Positions 9,863-19,689 of a stretch of 64,000 nucleotides of DNA are shown piece by piece. The stretch lies in contig CM067317.1 in NCBI GenBank assembly GCA_034231615.1, positions 21,056,977 through 21,120,976 on the forward strand. Direction: 5' to 3'. Below the pieces are notes generated by a model. It ran no database searches, was not told the origin of the DNA, and saw nothing but the letters and a program-made list of their open reading frames with translations. Source of the stretch: Meghimatium bilineatum (Eukaryota > Mollusca > Gastropoda > Stylommatophora > Philomycidae). The first letter of the stretch is position 1, and every line of letters starts with the position of its first letter. Position numbers and translations under genes: made by a program.

Positions 9863-11196
9863 TTGTTTGTTTGTTTTGCGTTCGCTCCCATGTAACCATC
9901 ACGGATATCCGTGCGATTTCCGCCGGGAGCCTGATTACGTTGTGCCACCGTTTTTGCGCCTTGTAGGCCTAGCACATCCGATTTCGGCATGCCTTGACAA
10001 TTCGGGTGGGCTACCCTTAGCCTGTGACAGCCTCTATATCTGTCTCCAGGCACGCGTAGTGGCGACTCTTTGCCCAGACGATTTTTGCTCTCGTCTGACT
10101 CGCACGAGGTGTTCCACTGTCTATGAATTCGCCTCGTGTAATTGGACGTCCTGTGCCTGTGCCCATTGGGTACTGAACCGTTTCTCATCCGTGAGCCTGG
10201 TTCCTTAAGGAGAAGAACTCAACAGAGGAGTTGGACCCTGGTTCTTTCGCCCTCTTAGCCGAGGTGTCATTCACCGACATCGTGTACCCCTTGTCAGAGT
10301 TCGAGACTCACACCACGCGTTTGAGAGCAAGGCGTTCTATAGCTGAGCGTCCTTGTCCCAATAGCGCCTGAGCCCATCAGGTACTGAACCCTTTCTCTCT
10401 TCAAGTGTATTTCCGGTGTAGGAAAACCTGACAGTAGAGTTAGGCCAGGGCTAAATCGTTGTCCCGTTTGTGCCTGTGCCCATCGGTTACGGAACCCTTT
10501 CTCTCTGCAAGTGTGCTTCCGGTATAGGAAACCTTGACAGTAGAGTTGGACCAGGACTACCATCGTTGTCCCTTTCTTGCCTAAGCCCATCGGGTACAGA
10601 ACCCTTTCTCTTCGCGAGCATATTTCCGGTTTAGGAAGGCTAGACATTAGAGTTGGATTAGGTCTTCTTGCTTTACCAAACGCCAATGAATGGGTCTGGA
10701 TTTCTGCCTGTAAGGAACACAGGTAACTAGAAGCTCGTCTCGAGCTGACGGAACTTGTAGTTCCCCTTTCCTAGGGACTTTTCACTTTCTATTTGCAGTT
10801 CGCGCTGCCCTCTAGCGCTGTTCTGCCCTTTCATTGTTTCATTGTACTCTGTATGAAATCTATTTGTCTCTCGCCATGCATCGACCTTTACGTGCATTTT
10901 ACATTGGCCGCCCCTACAATGTTCGGACTGGACTGACTAGCTTCACTGTATGTCGACAGTGTCGCTATATGTGGTGATGCTGGTGGTGTCGGAGATATGT
11001 CTGTCTCTTGTGCAGTCAAATCTCTTTCCATCTGCTACCTCCACATTCTCGGACACGATCCCCAAATGATTTGGCCAGAATCAGCTCGAGCTGCTGTATT
11101 TCTGTTTCCAGGGTGCACCGCGTGGAGGTACATTTGGGATCTTGGTTATCTGCTAACCCTGGGTCCGCCTAGAGCAATGCGTTCCCTTTGCACCCC
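9863..11196 (-). mobile_element. 1.33-kb A-type retroposon inserted in the 53-bp array
   Basis: The insert is flanked by a perfect 13-bp direct repeat ACTGCAGACATGT (9850-9862 and 11197-11209). Its left edge is (TTTG)n, that is a (CAAA)n 3' tail on the minus strand, which is the signature of target-primed reverse transcription. The first 400 bp (9863-10265) recur at 58770-59262. It is notably more GC-rich than its surroundings. No RT or endonuclease motif was found, so it is either a non-autonomous element or the 5'-truncated non-coding part of a LINE. The core near 9950-9990 (TGCCGAAATCGGATGTG on minus) relates it to the B and E types. Confidence 0.85.
10140..10690. repeat. Internal 105-120-bp tandem repeat inside the A-type retroposon
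   Basis: The phrase CCCATCGGGTACTGAACCCT, followed by TTTCTC, a GTGTATTTCCGGT.TAGGAA block, GACAGTAGAGTTGG and a GTCCC/CATCGTTGTCC end, occurs about four times (starting near 10158, 10372, 10478 and 10586). The related copy at 58770-59262 has a single such block, so this copy was amplified. Confidence 0.75.
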
Positions 11197-11290
11197 ACTG
11201 CAGACATGTCTTCTCAATGTTGACTATATACCAAGAAGACATCAAGACTCCTGCAGACATGTCTTCTCATTCTTGACTATAGACACAAAA
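11197..11290. repeat. 53-bp minisatellite, right block (two units)
   Basis: Two further units of the array at 9455-9862 start at 11198 and 11252. They carry substitutions (CTATATACC for CTATAGATC, and ATTCTTGAC). The second unit decays after ACTATAGACA. Confidence 0.9.
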
Positions 11291-11570
11291 GACCGAAGTA
11301 AAGTTCGGGAGGAACCAGAGAGTCTTCTGCTAATGTTCGGATTAACGAAACGAATCATGATGATAAAGTAATCCCTTTAGCCTTGAGTGGATCACTCTGG
11401 ATGACATAGGTGACACCAAAACTAGACTGTGTATCTCATTGTTTGTATTTTTGAATATATCATATGAAAAATCGCAGAGGAAAAAACAGCAGAAGGTTTA
11501 CATACAGAAAGAATTCTATAATTGGTCCAATATTTATTAACATGTTCATATAATGTTTTGTCAATAAAGT
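11291..11570. other. No recognisable feature
   Basis: No repeat or motif was identified. Confidence 0.4.
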
Positions 11571-11639
11571 TAGTCTACGTTGTGTATGTTTATCAGAGAT
11601 TTCTTTGTTTCATAAATAGTCAGATCGTATGTTAATTTT

Positions 11640-12025
11640 GAGCGATTCATCCGTTACTAAATGATTAATCCGATTAATCATTGATAAGAAATGATGAGTA
11701 ATCCGTTACTAAACTCTGCTAATGATCTGTTTTATTTCTTTGTTTTATTGGAAATAGTCTCATAAACATCAGCGCTCATTGTATGACTCATCTGTTGTAT
11801 TTCTTTGTTTCATGTGAATTAGTCTCATAGAGACCATCATTCATTGTATGACTCATCTGTTGTATTTCTTTGTTTCATGTGAATTAGTCTCATAGAGACC
11901 AGCTTCCATACTCTTTGACTAATATGTTGTATTTCTTTGTTACATGTGAATTAGTCTTATAGAGACCATCATTCATTGTATGACTCATCTGTTGTATTTC
12001 TTTGTTTCATGTGCATTAAAGTCTC
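11640..12025. repeat. Minisatellite, about 65-bp unit, 4-5 copies
   Basis: The unit runs CATCTGTTGTATTTCTTTGT, then TTCATGTGAATTAGTCTCAT, then AGAGACCATCATTCATTGTA. Copies are clear at about 11787, 11848, 11915 and 11985, with diverged forms to the left. Confidence 0.85.
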
Positions 12026-12252
12026 TTATTAATCAGCTTCTAATCAAATAGAAAGATTGTATTACGTTTATCAGATCACAAAACCATTAACATTTCAACA
12101 GCCATTGACCTAAAAATACCTTTATCTGATTCACTAGAATATGAACTAAGCGACTAAGCTGTGACGTTTGTAGTTCGACTTGACTTACCTGTTGGGAATG
12201 TTTCTCAGCTCATTCAGTACAAACAAAAATCGTTACCGGCAATCCTTTAGAG

Positions 12253-12492
12253 CAGTGTTTCCCAACTTTTTTTTTTCACCATGCCCCCCTACATAAGTTT
12301 ATCTAAAATTCGGATGTCCCCCTGTGTAACATAAACATATATTTTATATTCAAAAATTGGATTGTTCCCTAAATGAAGCGTAATTAAATCTTGTTCGAAC
12401 TGCCCCTCTGAACAATTAAATATATTATATACTGTACTTCTCAGTGTTTGCCCACCCATTGTGGGGCCTTTACCCCTCGTTGGGAAACACTG
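12253..12492 (-). mobile_element. Complete hAT-type MITE (MITE-h1), copy 1
   Basis: The 14-bp terminal inverted repeats are perfect: CAGTGTTTCCCAAC at 12253-12266 and GTTGGGAAACACTG at 12479-12492. The CAGTG start fits hAT transposons, which make 8-bp duplications. The flanking octamers CTTTAGAG and TTATAAAG match at 5 of 8 positions, as expected of an old copy. There is no coding capacity in its 240 bp. The second copy at 61295-61675 is its reverse complement over most of its length. Compared with that copy this one has about 45 extra bases near 12425-12465. Confidence 0.9.
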
Positions 12493-12644
12493 TTATAAAG
12501 TGTGGCTCGAGCAGATGGAGGAGTGCTAAATTACAGTACAAGACGTTGAAGTTTGTTTAATGGAGCAAATTTCCGAATTACTGAATTACTAAAGTGTGAT
12601 TCATTGAATCATGCACCCGAAATTAGATTGGTCGACTGAAAAGA

Positions 12645-13130
12645 TGCAGATCTAAGTTACCTTCTGTGTGCCTACCCACTCAAATGCCCTGGTCACCGCC
12701 AGTCTACATGGTCATGCTACTCGTAGTAACCGCAAAGGCACCACTCTTCTCCCTGATTGTTTTACCTGAGCAATGAGCTGTGAAGGCCGAGCACTGCGAA
12801 CATGTCTAATCATAGATCCATTGGTGTATATAATCACATCCCCCTCTTTGACATTCTCACTGACCAAAGTATTCTCCTCTTGCTCCACAGCTGTGGGACA
12901 CCATTCTCTGCATTCCCTGCTAAATGATATTGTTACTACTCTCAAACAAGTTTCAAAATCTGTGGGTAGACCTATACATTTCGCACCTGCTGCCACATCT
13001 TGAAATGTACACACGCTTTGTATGACATCCTCAGCAGGTCTCATCCACGACTTCCCTCTCTTAAATCTGCTGCCTTTAACTTTCTTTATTTCGGAATGCA
13101 ACGGACGTTCCTTATCTGCATGTATTTGAA
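12645..13130 (-). mobile_element. I-clade-like LINE relic: RNase H domain, copy 1
   Basis: On the minus strand, EGDVIIYTNGSMIRHVRSA lies near 12865-12810. In the RNase H fold, IYTDGS carries the first catalytic aspartate, here changed to Asn. Further on, in shifted frames, come TSSMTM and VTRAFEWV near 12730-12680. The plus-strand copy at 33115 shows the same sequence (EGDVIIYTNGSVIRHVRSA). The relic stops abruptly near 12645, before the rest of the RNase H domain. An RNase H domain inside ORF2 is known mainly from the I, R1, LOA and Tad groups of LINEs. Confidence 0.8.
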
Positions 13131-13232
13131 GGTACGTCCATGCACGGAAATACTATAATCTGTGCTCTGCCGTTGAACAGTCGAGTAGGTACCACATAGC
13201 TCTTGTCGGTGTGCCTCTTGTGCACCCAAGAA

Positions 13233-13475
13233 TTATACGCATTCTGCATTCTGGATTCTATTCAGTCTTTCAATTTGATTTTGGCTAAGAGTCAGAATTG
13301 CCAGTGCATATTCTACCACAGCCACCACCAAACCATGGTACAAAAGAAATAACAACCTCTGCTCACACTGTTGATTTTGGTTACGTAAAATATGACTCTT
13401 ACGATGAGATATGCTCCATTCATCAGTGGATGTTTGTTCAATTTGGTTATACCATAGCTTTAAACTATACACGTA
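13233..13475 (-). mobile_element. Same LINE: end of the reverse transcriptase domain
   Basis: The minus strand reads LLFLLYHGLVVAVVEYALAI and then LSQNQIERLNRIQNAECV. It has the pattern 'L..Ly..lv.s.leYg......s....l..lnriQn.clR', the conserved end of the RT/thumb region in LINEs with RNase H. It lies in the right order and strand just upstream of the RNase H block at 13130-12645, so both belong to one element. Confidence 0.8.
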
Positions 13476-13646
13476 GTTGAGGTCGAGGTTGTGGTAATCC
13501 AGTCATCATGGTCTCGTAACCTATTACGTAGCACAGTTGAGAAAGGTAAACGCAACGACATAGAAAACTGGTGCTATAACCTAAAACAAAGTTAAGACTT
13601 AGTACTGTGAGGTGTGTGTCTCACACCTATACCATGACCGTCTCAC

Positions 13647-13860
13647 ATAGAAGACCTCTGCACATAATTAATTAGGCCTTCATTCGTTACATTTTAAATT
13701 ATCGTTGTGTTTTCCGTTGGTCACTATTTATATACTCGGAGTCGCATGCCAAAAATATCAAAAGCGACTCCAAGTATATAAATATTTACCACCGGACATC
13801 ACAACAATAATAACGTAACGAATGAAATCCTAATTAATTATGTAAAGAGGTCTTCTATAG
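13647..13860. mobile_element. Foldback MITE FB-1, complete copy
   Basis: This is a nearly palindromic element of about 214 bp. ATAGAAGACCTCTGCACATA plus ATTAATTAGG at the left pairs with CCTAATTAATTATGTAAAGA plus GGTCTTCTAT at the right. The arms continue through TTCATTCGTTAC/GTAACGAATGAA and ATTTATATACT.GGAGTCGC to the centre. Half copies lie at 8491-8605 and 61713-61835. No target-site duplication is evident. The superfamily is undetermined. Confidence 0.85.
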
Positions 13861-13884
13861 GACTTACTAATTTTTTAGACTTCC

Positions 13885-14030
13885 AAGAAGTGAACCAGTC
13901 CATTCTACCGGCACCGATCCGCCTTGCAACTAGAGTAAACGGGTTTTTCCGTACTTGACTAACCGCATCGAGGTGCAAGGCGATTATGTGCCGTTAGAAC
14001 GTACTGGTTCAATTCCCGTTAACCTCTAGA
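13885..14030. mobile_element. tRNA-like foldback repeat (SINE-2), copy 1
   Basis: The right half on the plus strand carries GGTTCAATTCCCG (14006-14018), which looks like a T-arm/B-box. The left half (TGAACCAGTCCATTCTACCG at 13891) is its approximate inverted copy. GCCTTGCAACTAGAGTAAAC and TTTTCCGTAC are shared with the copies at 36135 and 36505. The inverted arrangement suggests two SINE copies head-to-head or a foldback derivative. Confidence 0.6.
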
Positions 14031-14094
14031 ATTTTTAATTTATCCTCTTGCTTCCTACTTGAATTTACATGTATAGGAGGACTTACACCAGATG

Positions 14095-14240
14095 GTCATG
14101 ACTATACGCCACAACATACGTATGAGAATGTCATGACTATACGCCACAACATACGTATGAGAATGTCATTACTATACGCCACAACATACGTATGAGAATG
14201 TCATTACTATACGCCACAACATACGTATGAGAATGTCATT
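14095..14240. repeat. Minisatellite, 35-bp unit, about 4 copies
   Basis: The unit TCATGACTATACGCCACAAC plus ATACGTATGAGAATG is repeated with a G/T variant (ATGACT versus ATTACT). ATACGTAT is a perfect palindrome inside each unit. Confidence 0.9.
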
Positions 14241-14245
14241 ACTAC

Positions 14246-15305
14246 GACATCACCATGGAACTGTCAAGCCAGAGAGACAATTGTTGAATATTAGGGTCTA
14301 CCCCTTTCTACTTAGTTGTTCTCTGTCAATGTGATAATTTTTAAAATAAATAATATGGCATATAAGCCACATCTCTGGTGACATGCATGGCTGCTATTCT
14401 TCGCTATACATGTCTTGGAAATTCGCAGACGTCTATAATCGATATTAACCAACTATTTCTGTCAATTCTTTTCATTCCATCCATGCATTGTATGTCTCAA
14501 ACTAAATTGTCTACGATGTTTCTCTGACATTATTTATGTTTCCTCTTTCCCTAAGGAGTAAAGGACAACCCTGCTTGCCAATGTTGTACAGGGCTGCCAT
14601 ATGGTTTAAATTGATTATAGTCAAAGTTCAGGCTCTGTATTGTCAAAAATGGTCAAACTCCTAATTTGAAATACATTCTCTTCAAATTCACAAAAATAAA
14701 ATCACAATTTAAAGAAAAAAATAATAATAATTGTCATGGAAAATGACATTTTAAAAATTACAAATTTTTCTTAAATTTTATCAAGAAATATCCAAATTCT
14801 GGAAATACTGGTATTCTATACTGTACTTCTCAGTGTTTGTCCACCGATTTGTCATGAGGTATGTCCCTACCATTCATTCATTCAATATATAACAGTTCAT
14901 ATAGTGCTCATAGACCTATTTATAATCTATTACTAAAAAATAATTTTTTAAATATCTATAAATTCACCTGCAACTTTCCTAGCCAAACATTTCTTCTCTA
15001 AAATGATGATTAACGACAGAAATAGAATTCGAGATCGCACATTCCAAATTTCCAGGTGTAATCTCGCATGCATCACTGAACCATGACCGACTTTATTTCA
15101 AATAATATCTGTAAGCTAACCGAAAACCAAGTCATTAATATTGGCTGATGCTGCATGTATTTTTTAATTGCAATGCTATAAAATGTGGCAATAAAAACAA
15201 CTAATCAATTTTATCAGTCCATAATTATGAAATGGTCATGGATAAGAAGTAACCAACTGTCAATACAAGACCTGCTAGCTAATTGGAAATCAGCTTCTAA
15301 TGTGA
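14246..15305. other. AT-rich spacer with one short MITE-h1-like fragment
   Basis: Most of the interval shows nothing. At 14816-14845, CTGTACTTCTCAGTGTTTGT followed by CCACC matches the stretch at 12432-12462 that is extra in MITE-h1 copy 1. This could be a fragment of the sequence that inserted there. Confidence 0.45.
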
Positions 15306-15309
15306 ATCA

Positions 15310-15405
15310 ATGAACAATGAAAATCACGGGCAAAACCAAATAATAGTGTAATTTTTAGGATGATAATCGATAAGTGCACCGGACTGTATAATTGACGAGG
15401 GACTC
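15310..15405 (+). repeat. Dispersed repeat G, copy 1
   Basis: CAATGAAAATCACGGG, then AATAGTG, then CGGACTGTATAATTGACGAG appear in the same order at 47485-47575 and 53770-53870. It is non-coding, about 95 bp, and probably a MITE or an old retroposon. Confidence 0.5.
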
Positions 15406-15448
15406 ATGAATGGTCGTGGGTTAGCCCATAGAACATGTTTAATCTAGG

Positions 15449-15600
15449 GTCGGTCATGGCACGACCGTCTAATACTCAAGCTATTCACAGTTCGTATTAT
15501 TCCTGAGGCTGCTCACACCATATGATACTATATATAAAAAGTCGGTCATGGCACAACCGTCTAGCACTCAAGCTATTCACAGTTCTTATGATAATCTACA
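15449..15600. repeat. Direct duplication of about 58 bp, 92-bp period
   Basis: GGTCGGTCATGGCACGACCG plus TCTA.TACTCAAGCTATTCAC occurs at 15449 and again at about 15541. The spacer contains a palindromic TACTATATATA stretch. GGTCGGTCATGGCACGACC is itself partly palindromic. Confidence 0.8.
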
Positions 15601-15944
15601 TGCAGCTTTATTATGATGACGTGTTGTCCCTGTCACAATAAATTGTATTGGCACGCTTGTGACGTGTACATGATGATTGAAATAGCACATTGTTGTACGC
15701 CGTGTCGTGTATACTGGAAGGAGGTAGTTGAGGGGGTTCACCCCCCCCCCACACGCCCCCTTTCTGTAGCATTGTAGAGCATGACATTTTGTACTAACAT
15801 ACTAAAATATAAGGCAATCCACTCCGTTCTTCACATTACGGTTCTTTCCTTTAAAAAAAAATAACTCATGAACATTCCCACAAAATTAGGAACTTAGATT
15901 TTAGTGGGATCTTTTTTTTTAAAGGTAACCCTCCCATCCTTTTC

Positions 15945-16085
15945 CCTTACCAATGTTGTATATACGGTCCTAATTGCTAGACATCTGAAGAATATGATGA
16001 TTTTTTCCTTCAAAGCTGTATATACGGTCATTGTTGCAAGACATCTGAAAGATAGGATTTTTTTCCTTCCGTTGTATATATTATT
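15945..16085. repeat. Tandem duplication, about 62-bp unit, 2.3 copies
   Basis: TTGTATATACGGTCCTAATT, GCTAGACATCTGAA and a T-rich CCTTC end recur at about 15953, 16014 and 16073 with moderate divergence. Confidence 0.75.
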
Positions 16086-16269
16086 ATAAGCGATAACTAA
16101 AACCTCAGCAATTGTTGATAAAATTTGAAAATGTTTTCGTCTTGTCTTTTTTCTACCAGACAAATGTATGCTTTCATTATTAAATGCGATAAACGTTGTC
16201 TCTACACCATGATCCCTAGGGAACTAGTTCCCCTGGTAGACGCGGATAGAGTTGTGATCTCAAAAGAAG

Positions 16270-16455
16270 TAAAATGAGATTAATTAAGATGAAATGTGCA
16301 TCGGTTGCCGACATTATCATGAGACTGATTAACATGAAAGTTGCATCGGTTGCCGACATTATCATGAGACTGATTAACATGAAAGTTGCATCGGTTGCCG
16401 ACATTATCATGAGACTGATTAACATGAAAGTTGCATCGGTTGCCAACATTATCCT
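16270..16455. repeat. Minisatellite, 45-bp unit, 4 copies
   Basis: ATGAGACTGATTAACATGAA plus AGTTGCATCGGTTGCCGACA plus TTATC is repeated. The last three copies are almost identical. The unit is a multiple of 3 with no stops, so both strands are open (15-residue repeat MRLINMKVASVADII on plus). Confidence 0.92.
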
Positions 16456-16721
16456 ATGAAATATTCAAGCCGACAAACCAGAACCTGCGAAATATAAAAC
16501 ATCGAGAATGCGTGGCGTGTGCGACCGTTGATCTGCACAACGTTCTACCCACTTTACTATGTATCAGATACATTTTCTGTTTAGTTTAGTTTTTAGACTC
16601 GACTTTGACGCACTCTGGGCAAACCGATAGGTGCTCAGCTTCTGCTAACACATGACGATATGTATACATGTTGATGGTTCCTGTCGCGCGCTAGTTACGG
16701 CTTCGCCCCTCCCCCTGATGC

Positions 16722-16870
16722 CCTGTTCTGCTCATCCCGGGAGTAATTCCAAATTATTTTTAATCGCATTATCACATCTCTTTCCATTTAGAAAATGTTA
16801 ACGTAAAGATCTTAATATTTCATTCTTGTCCATGACTAATTCTCCTAGATGTTCTGCTTTTGACGCTTAA
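16722..16870. repeat. Dispersed repeat D, copy 1
   Basis: It shares TAATTCCAAATT, TTTAGAAAATGTTAACGTAA and TTCATTCTTGTCCATGACTAATTC-like phrases, in the same order, with 52385-52560. No coding content or terminal structure is recognised. Confidence 0.65.
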
Positions 16871-17281
16871 TTGCCATAATTAAGAACAATGTAAGACTAA
16901 TTTTATAAGCAACAGAAAAGTATAAAGTTACCGTACTTTTTCCATTTTCTGCAGGACCGTAGATACGTCTTATCATGGGTAGGGGGCTTACCTAAAAAGG
17001 GTTTATTTTTTTGTTGGATGTCCGGTTCCTTTTTTTTTTGAGGGAAAACATATTTGTAATTGGGTGGCGTGGGGGGGGGGGAGTCATTACTTTATTTGCT
17101 CCCTAGTACTGTCATGTTCTTACTTCCTAAAAAGTAAGGATTTAAAACTCTACCCACTCACAACTCTTCTTGACAATGTACGGGATTGATTGCTAGCATG
17201 TTTTACTTTTGGAGTCAAAACAAGAAGGACATCAGGCTCTCGTTTCTTGTTAGAGCAGTATAACAATATCAGTTTTAAAGA

Positions 17282-17465
17282 TTTCCTAGGAATGCTTGGA
17301 AATGTTCTTGGGAATGTTTAAAAATGTTCTTGGGAATATTTAAAAATGTTCTTAGGAATGTTTAAAATTGTTCTTGGGAATGTTTAAAATTGTTCTTGGG
17401 AATATTTAAAATTATTCTTGGGAATGTTTAAAATTGTTCATTGGAATGTTTGGAACTGTTCTTAG
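17282..17465. repeat. Minisatellite, 21-bp unit, about 8 copies
   Basis: The unit TTCTTGGGAATGTTTAAAATTG and variants (AAAAATG, GGAATATTT, TCATTGG) are repeated in tandem. Confidence 0.9.
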
Positions 17466-17499
17466 TTATGACATCAATGTTCAATTTTGTAAATGACTA

Positions 17500-17502
<3 letters not shown>

Positions 17503-17584
<82 letters not shown>

Positions 17585-17655
17585 CTGTGTGTGTGTGTTT
17601 GGTGTGGGTGTGCGATGTGGGTGTGTGTGTGCGTGCGTACATGTGTGTGATTAAA
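17503..17655. repeat. Compound microsatellite (TA)n then (GT)n
   Basis: An uninterrupted (AT) tract runs from 17503 to 17584 with one C. It is followed by a GT-rich tract to about 17650. Confidence 0.97.
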
Positions 17656-17811
17656 TGCGTAAAAAAGTAGGCTGACTTAAAAAACGACGGGCGTACTTAC
17701 GGTCAAGGATATGCATATATATATTTATACTAGATTAGTTCTGACGTCGGAACGAAATTTATTGTGTTACTAACCCTGTTATGCATCACATTGTCAATGT
17801 GCTTGCCAACC

Positions 17812-19052
17812 AGGCTCAAATGGGACCAAAAGCGAGTATGACATTGGATCCATATTCTAGCTAAGTATACTGATATTAATGAACCGCTTTATTGGACTCT
17901 CTGGATTCAATGGGTAAATGCGAACGTCGCGGTTACAATGTGGTTCTCCACCTTCATTGAAGAAAACTATTGCAGCTTCGTTAGATGTTGATTCATTATA
18001 GTGACTTTGATCAGATAGACATTCACCTTGAAGACCATGTTTACTATTGGGAGCCCTTCCAGTTGTAGCAGCATTCTGAACCTTTCTTGTTTCGATATCA
18101 CGCATTAACTGATAGGACTGCGATATTTTATTATGTTGACGAAAAAATCGATCGATTTTATCAACAATTTATCTTTCGCATGTACCATTAGCTGCATGTG
18201 TTTGTCGAACGTCTGTTGCTTGAGTACTGCCCAAAACATACAATGGAGCGAACTGTGGAACTTTGTTGTATGGTGGTTGTATATGAGAAGTCGATGATAA
18301 GTTTGGTTTGTCCATGAACTTTTAAAACATATGGGCCTCGACCGTGACAATCCGTAATTTTTGCTCCCATTGATGCGAAAGAAAGAATATTATTATAAGA
18401 GTGAATATACTCACGAAAATGTGTGTATTTAGGGTGTATATTATCAGAGAGCAACAAGCGCAGGAACTCGGGATTCTCCAGTCTATTACAAAGGATGTCT
18501 TGTGGCTTTGGGAGCATGATCTTTCCCTTTCGGCAACAACTTGTACATTTTCTATCTTTAGGACGTTCGTTAAAAAAAAAATTAGCACTACAAAATTGAC
18601 ATATAATGTTGAAAATTCCACAGTTATGTGCAGCAACACGATCCTCAACAAATTTTGCTGCTTCATTTGAAATTGATTGACTTCGACATATTTGTGACAA
18701 TGAGTGAGACTCAGCATCTGTAGCTTGTCGTCTCTGCGTTTGCTCAACAGTTTCATACTGTCTGTGACGACGTTGGTATTCTCTATTCATAGCTTGTCGA
18801 TTTTCTCTTTGCACTGGTGATTCTAGATTAGCTCGGCACCGATGCAAATCAGCAACCTTAGCAAATCGTGTTTGTCTTTGTTCAAAGGTTTCTTAATCAA
18901 TTCTTTGCATCTCTCTTTCAATTCAATATCAACATTTGCGGCAGCACGAATCCGAGTGAGTGACTTTTGACTTTGGCGACTCAACCATCTAGCTTTTCGT
19001 TCTTTTGTTTTTTACGCTTTCTTGCGATTGGATCATCTTCATCCATCATTTA
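17812..19052 (-). mobile_element. Helitron relic: N-terminal 'helitron-like' domain of Rep/helicase
   Basis: Helitrons are rolling-circle DNA transposons. Their protein has a helitron-like N domain, a HUH Rep nuclease and a PIF1 helicase. On the minus strand this relic starts MMDEDDPIARKRKKQ (19050) and continues through frame changes into RWLSRQSQKSLTRIRAAA. An open stretch of 219 codons (18847-18188) follows. It contains a basic repeat-rich segment (RQAMNREYQRRHR), cysteine pairs CQFC and CTSCC, HFREYIHSYNNILSFASMGA, and GRGPYVLKVHGQ. Then come KIDRFFRQHNKISQSYQLM and FNEGGEPHCNRDVRIYPL, ending in DPMSYSLLVPFEPGWQ near 17812-17855. The last block matches the 'DP(M/L).YPLLFP.G..GW' motif that precedes the Rep domain. 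The HUH and helicase parts are absent. At least one stop (in CER-IVDKIDRFF) and several frameshifts show it is dead. Confidence 0.9.
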
Positions 19053-19305
19053 AAGCACATTATATGTATATTTTAAATATAATTTATTTTAGATAACTTT
19101 AACAACAAGCTGATACAGAAGTTTACCTATTAGCGCATCAGTAACATTTGTATACACAAATGTCGTCTGCTTTGAATAACGTCACGATACCAATCATTTT
19201 TATTGGTTGTCGCATGGAAATCCGTGACGTAAATACGCTATTTATAGAGCGTTCCGGTGATCTAACAGAACACGGCTATTATATTATAGATAATTTGGGT
19301 TAATG
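19053..19305. other. Possible 5' flank of the Helitron relic
   Basis: This lies upstream of the relic's first methionine on the minus strand. CCAATCATTTTTATTGG at 19192-19208 is a short inverted repeat. The diagnostic Helitron 5'-TC terminus cannot be placed without other copies. Confidence 0.3.
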
Positions 19306-19307
19306 GG

Positions 19308-19465
19308 TAATCTATCTATCTCTATCTATACGCTGTGTCCCTTGTTTGCCTTGCAGCGTCAGGGGTGGAAGAGTTCTCTGGAGATGGCCTTCTTGTGCGC
19401 TGTTTGCAAGCTTGTACCTGTGGATTCTTTGATTTCTGTGATCCATCTTTTACATGGTCTGCCTT
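19308..19465 (-). mobile_element. LINE 3' end, family L1, with (TAGA)n tail
   Basis: This is the reverse complement of the 3' end of the copy at 31935-32085. It shares GTCCCTTGTTTGCCTTGCAG, AGAGTTCTCTGGAGATGGCC and CCATCTTTTACATGGTCTGC. On the minus strand it ends in (GATA)n at 19308-19330, the microsatellite tail typical of RTE-like elements. Only the last ~150 bp were inserted. Confidence 0.85.
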
Positions 19466-19689
19466 ATATAATATATATATACACATGCATGTTTCTGATT
19501 GTAAGTACACCCATCAGGTCTTAAGTCAGCCTACTTTGCTACGCATTTCATTATATAGAAATAAATACATAAAAAGAGATGATTAATCATTTAATTACTC
19601 ACGTAACCATCTATCTACAGTGAAATCTTTCTAAAATGCATCATTTTATAACAAATTTCCTTATTTACCACCACTATTCATAATGGTGC

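Noticed and set aside
9820..10188. 122-codon minus-strand frame as the protein of the A-type element
   Set aside because: It runs out of the element into the minisatellite, contains no RT, endonuclease or RNA-binding motif, and the second copy does not preserve it.
15739..15770. C-run and G-run homopolymers (also 17071-17083, 36217-36229, 38528-38553, 45839-45847, 51720-51731) as regulatory G-quadruplex sites
   Set aside because: Isolated runs without the four-tract spacing needed. Some belong to SINE-2 or a hAT-like end.
18401..18670. Plus-strand 89-codon frame
   Set aside because: It is antisense to the Helitron coding relic, which has the recognisable motifs.
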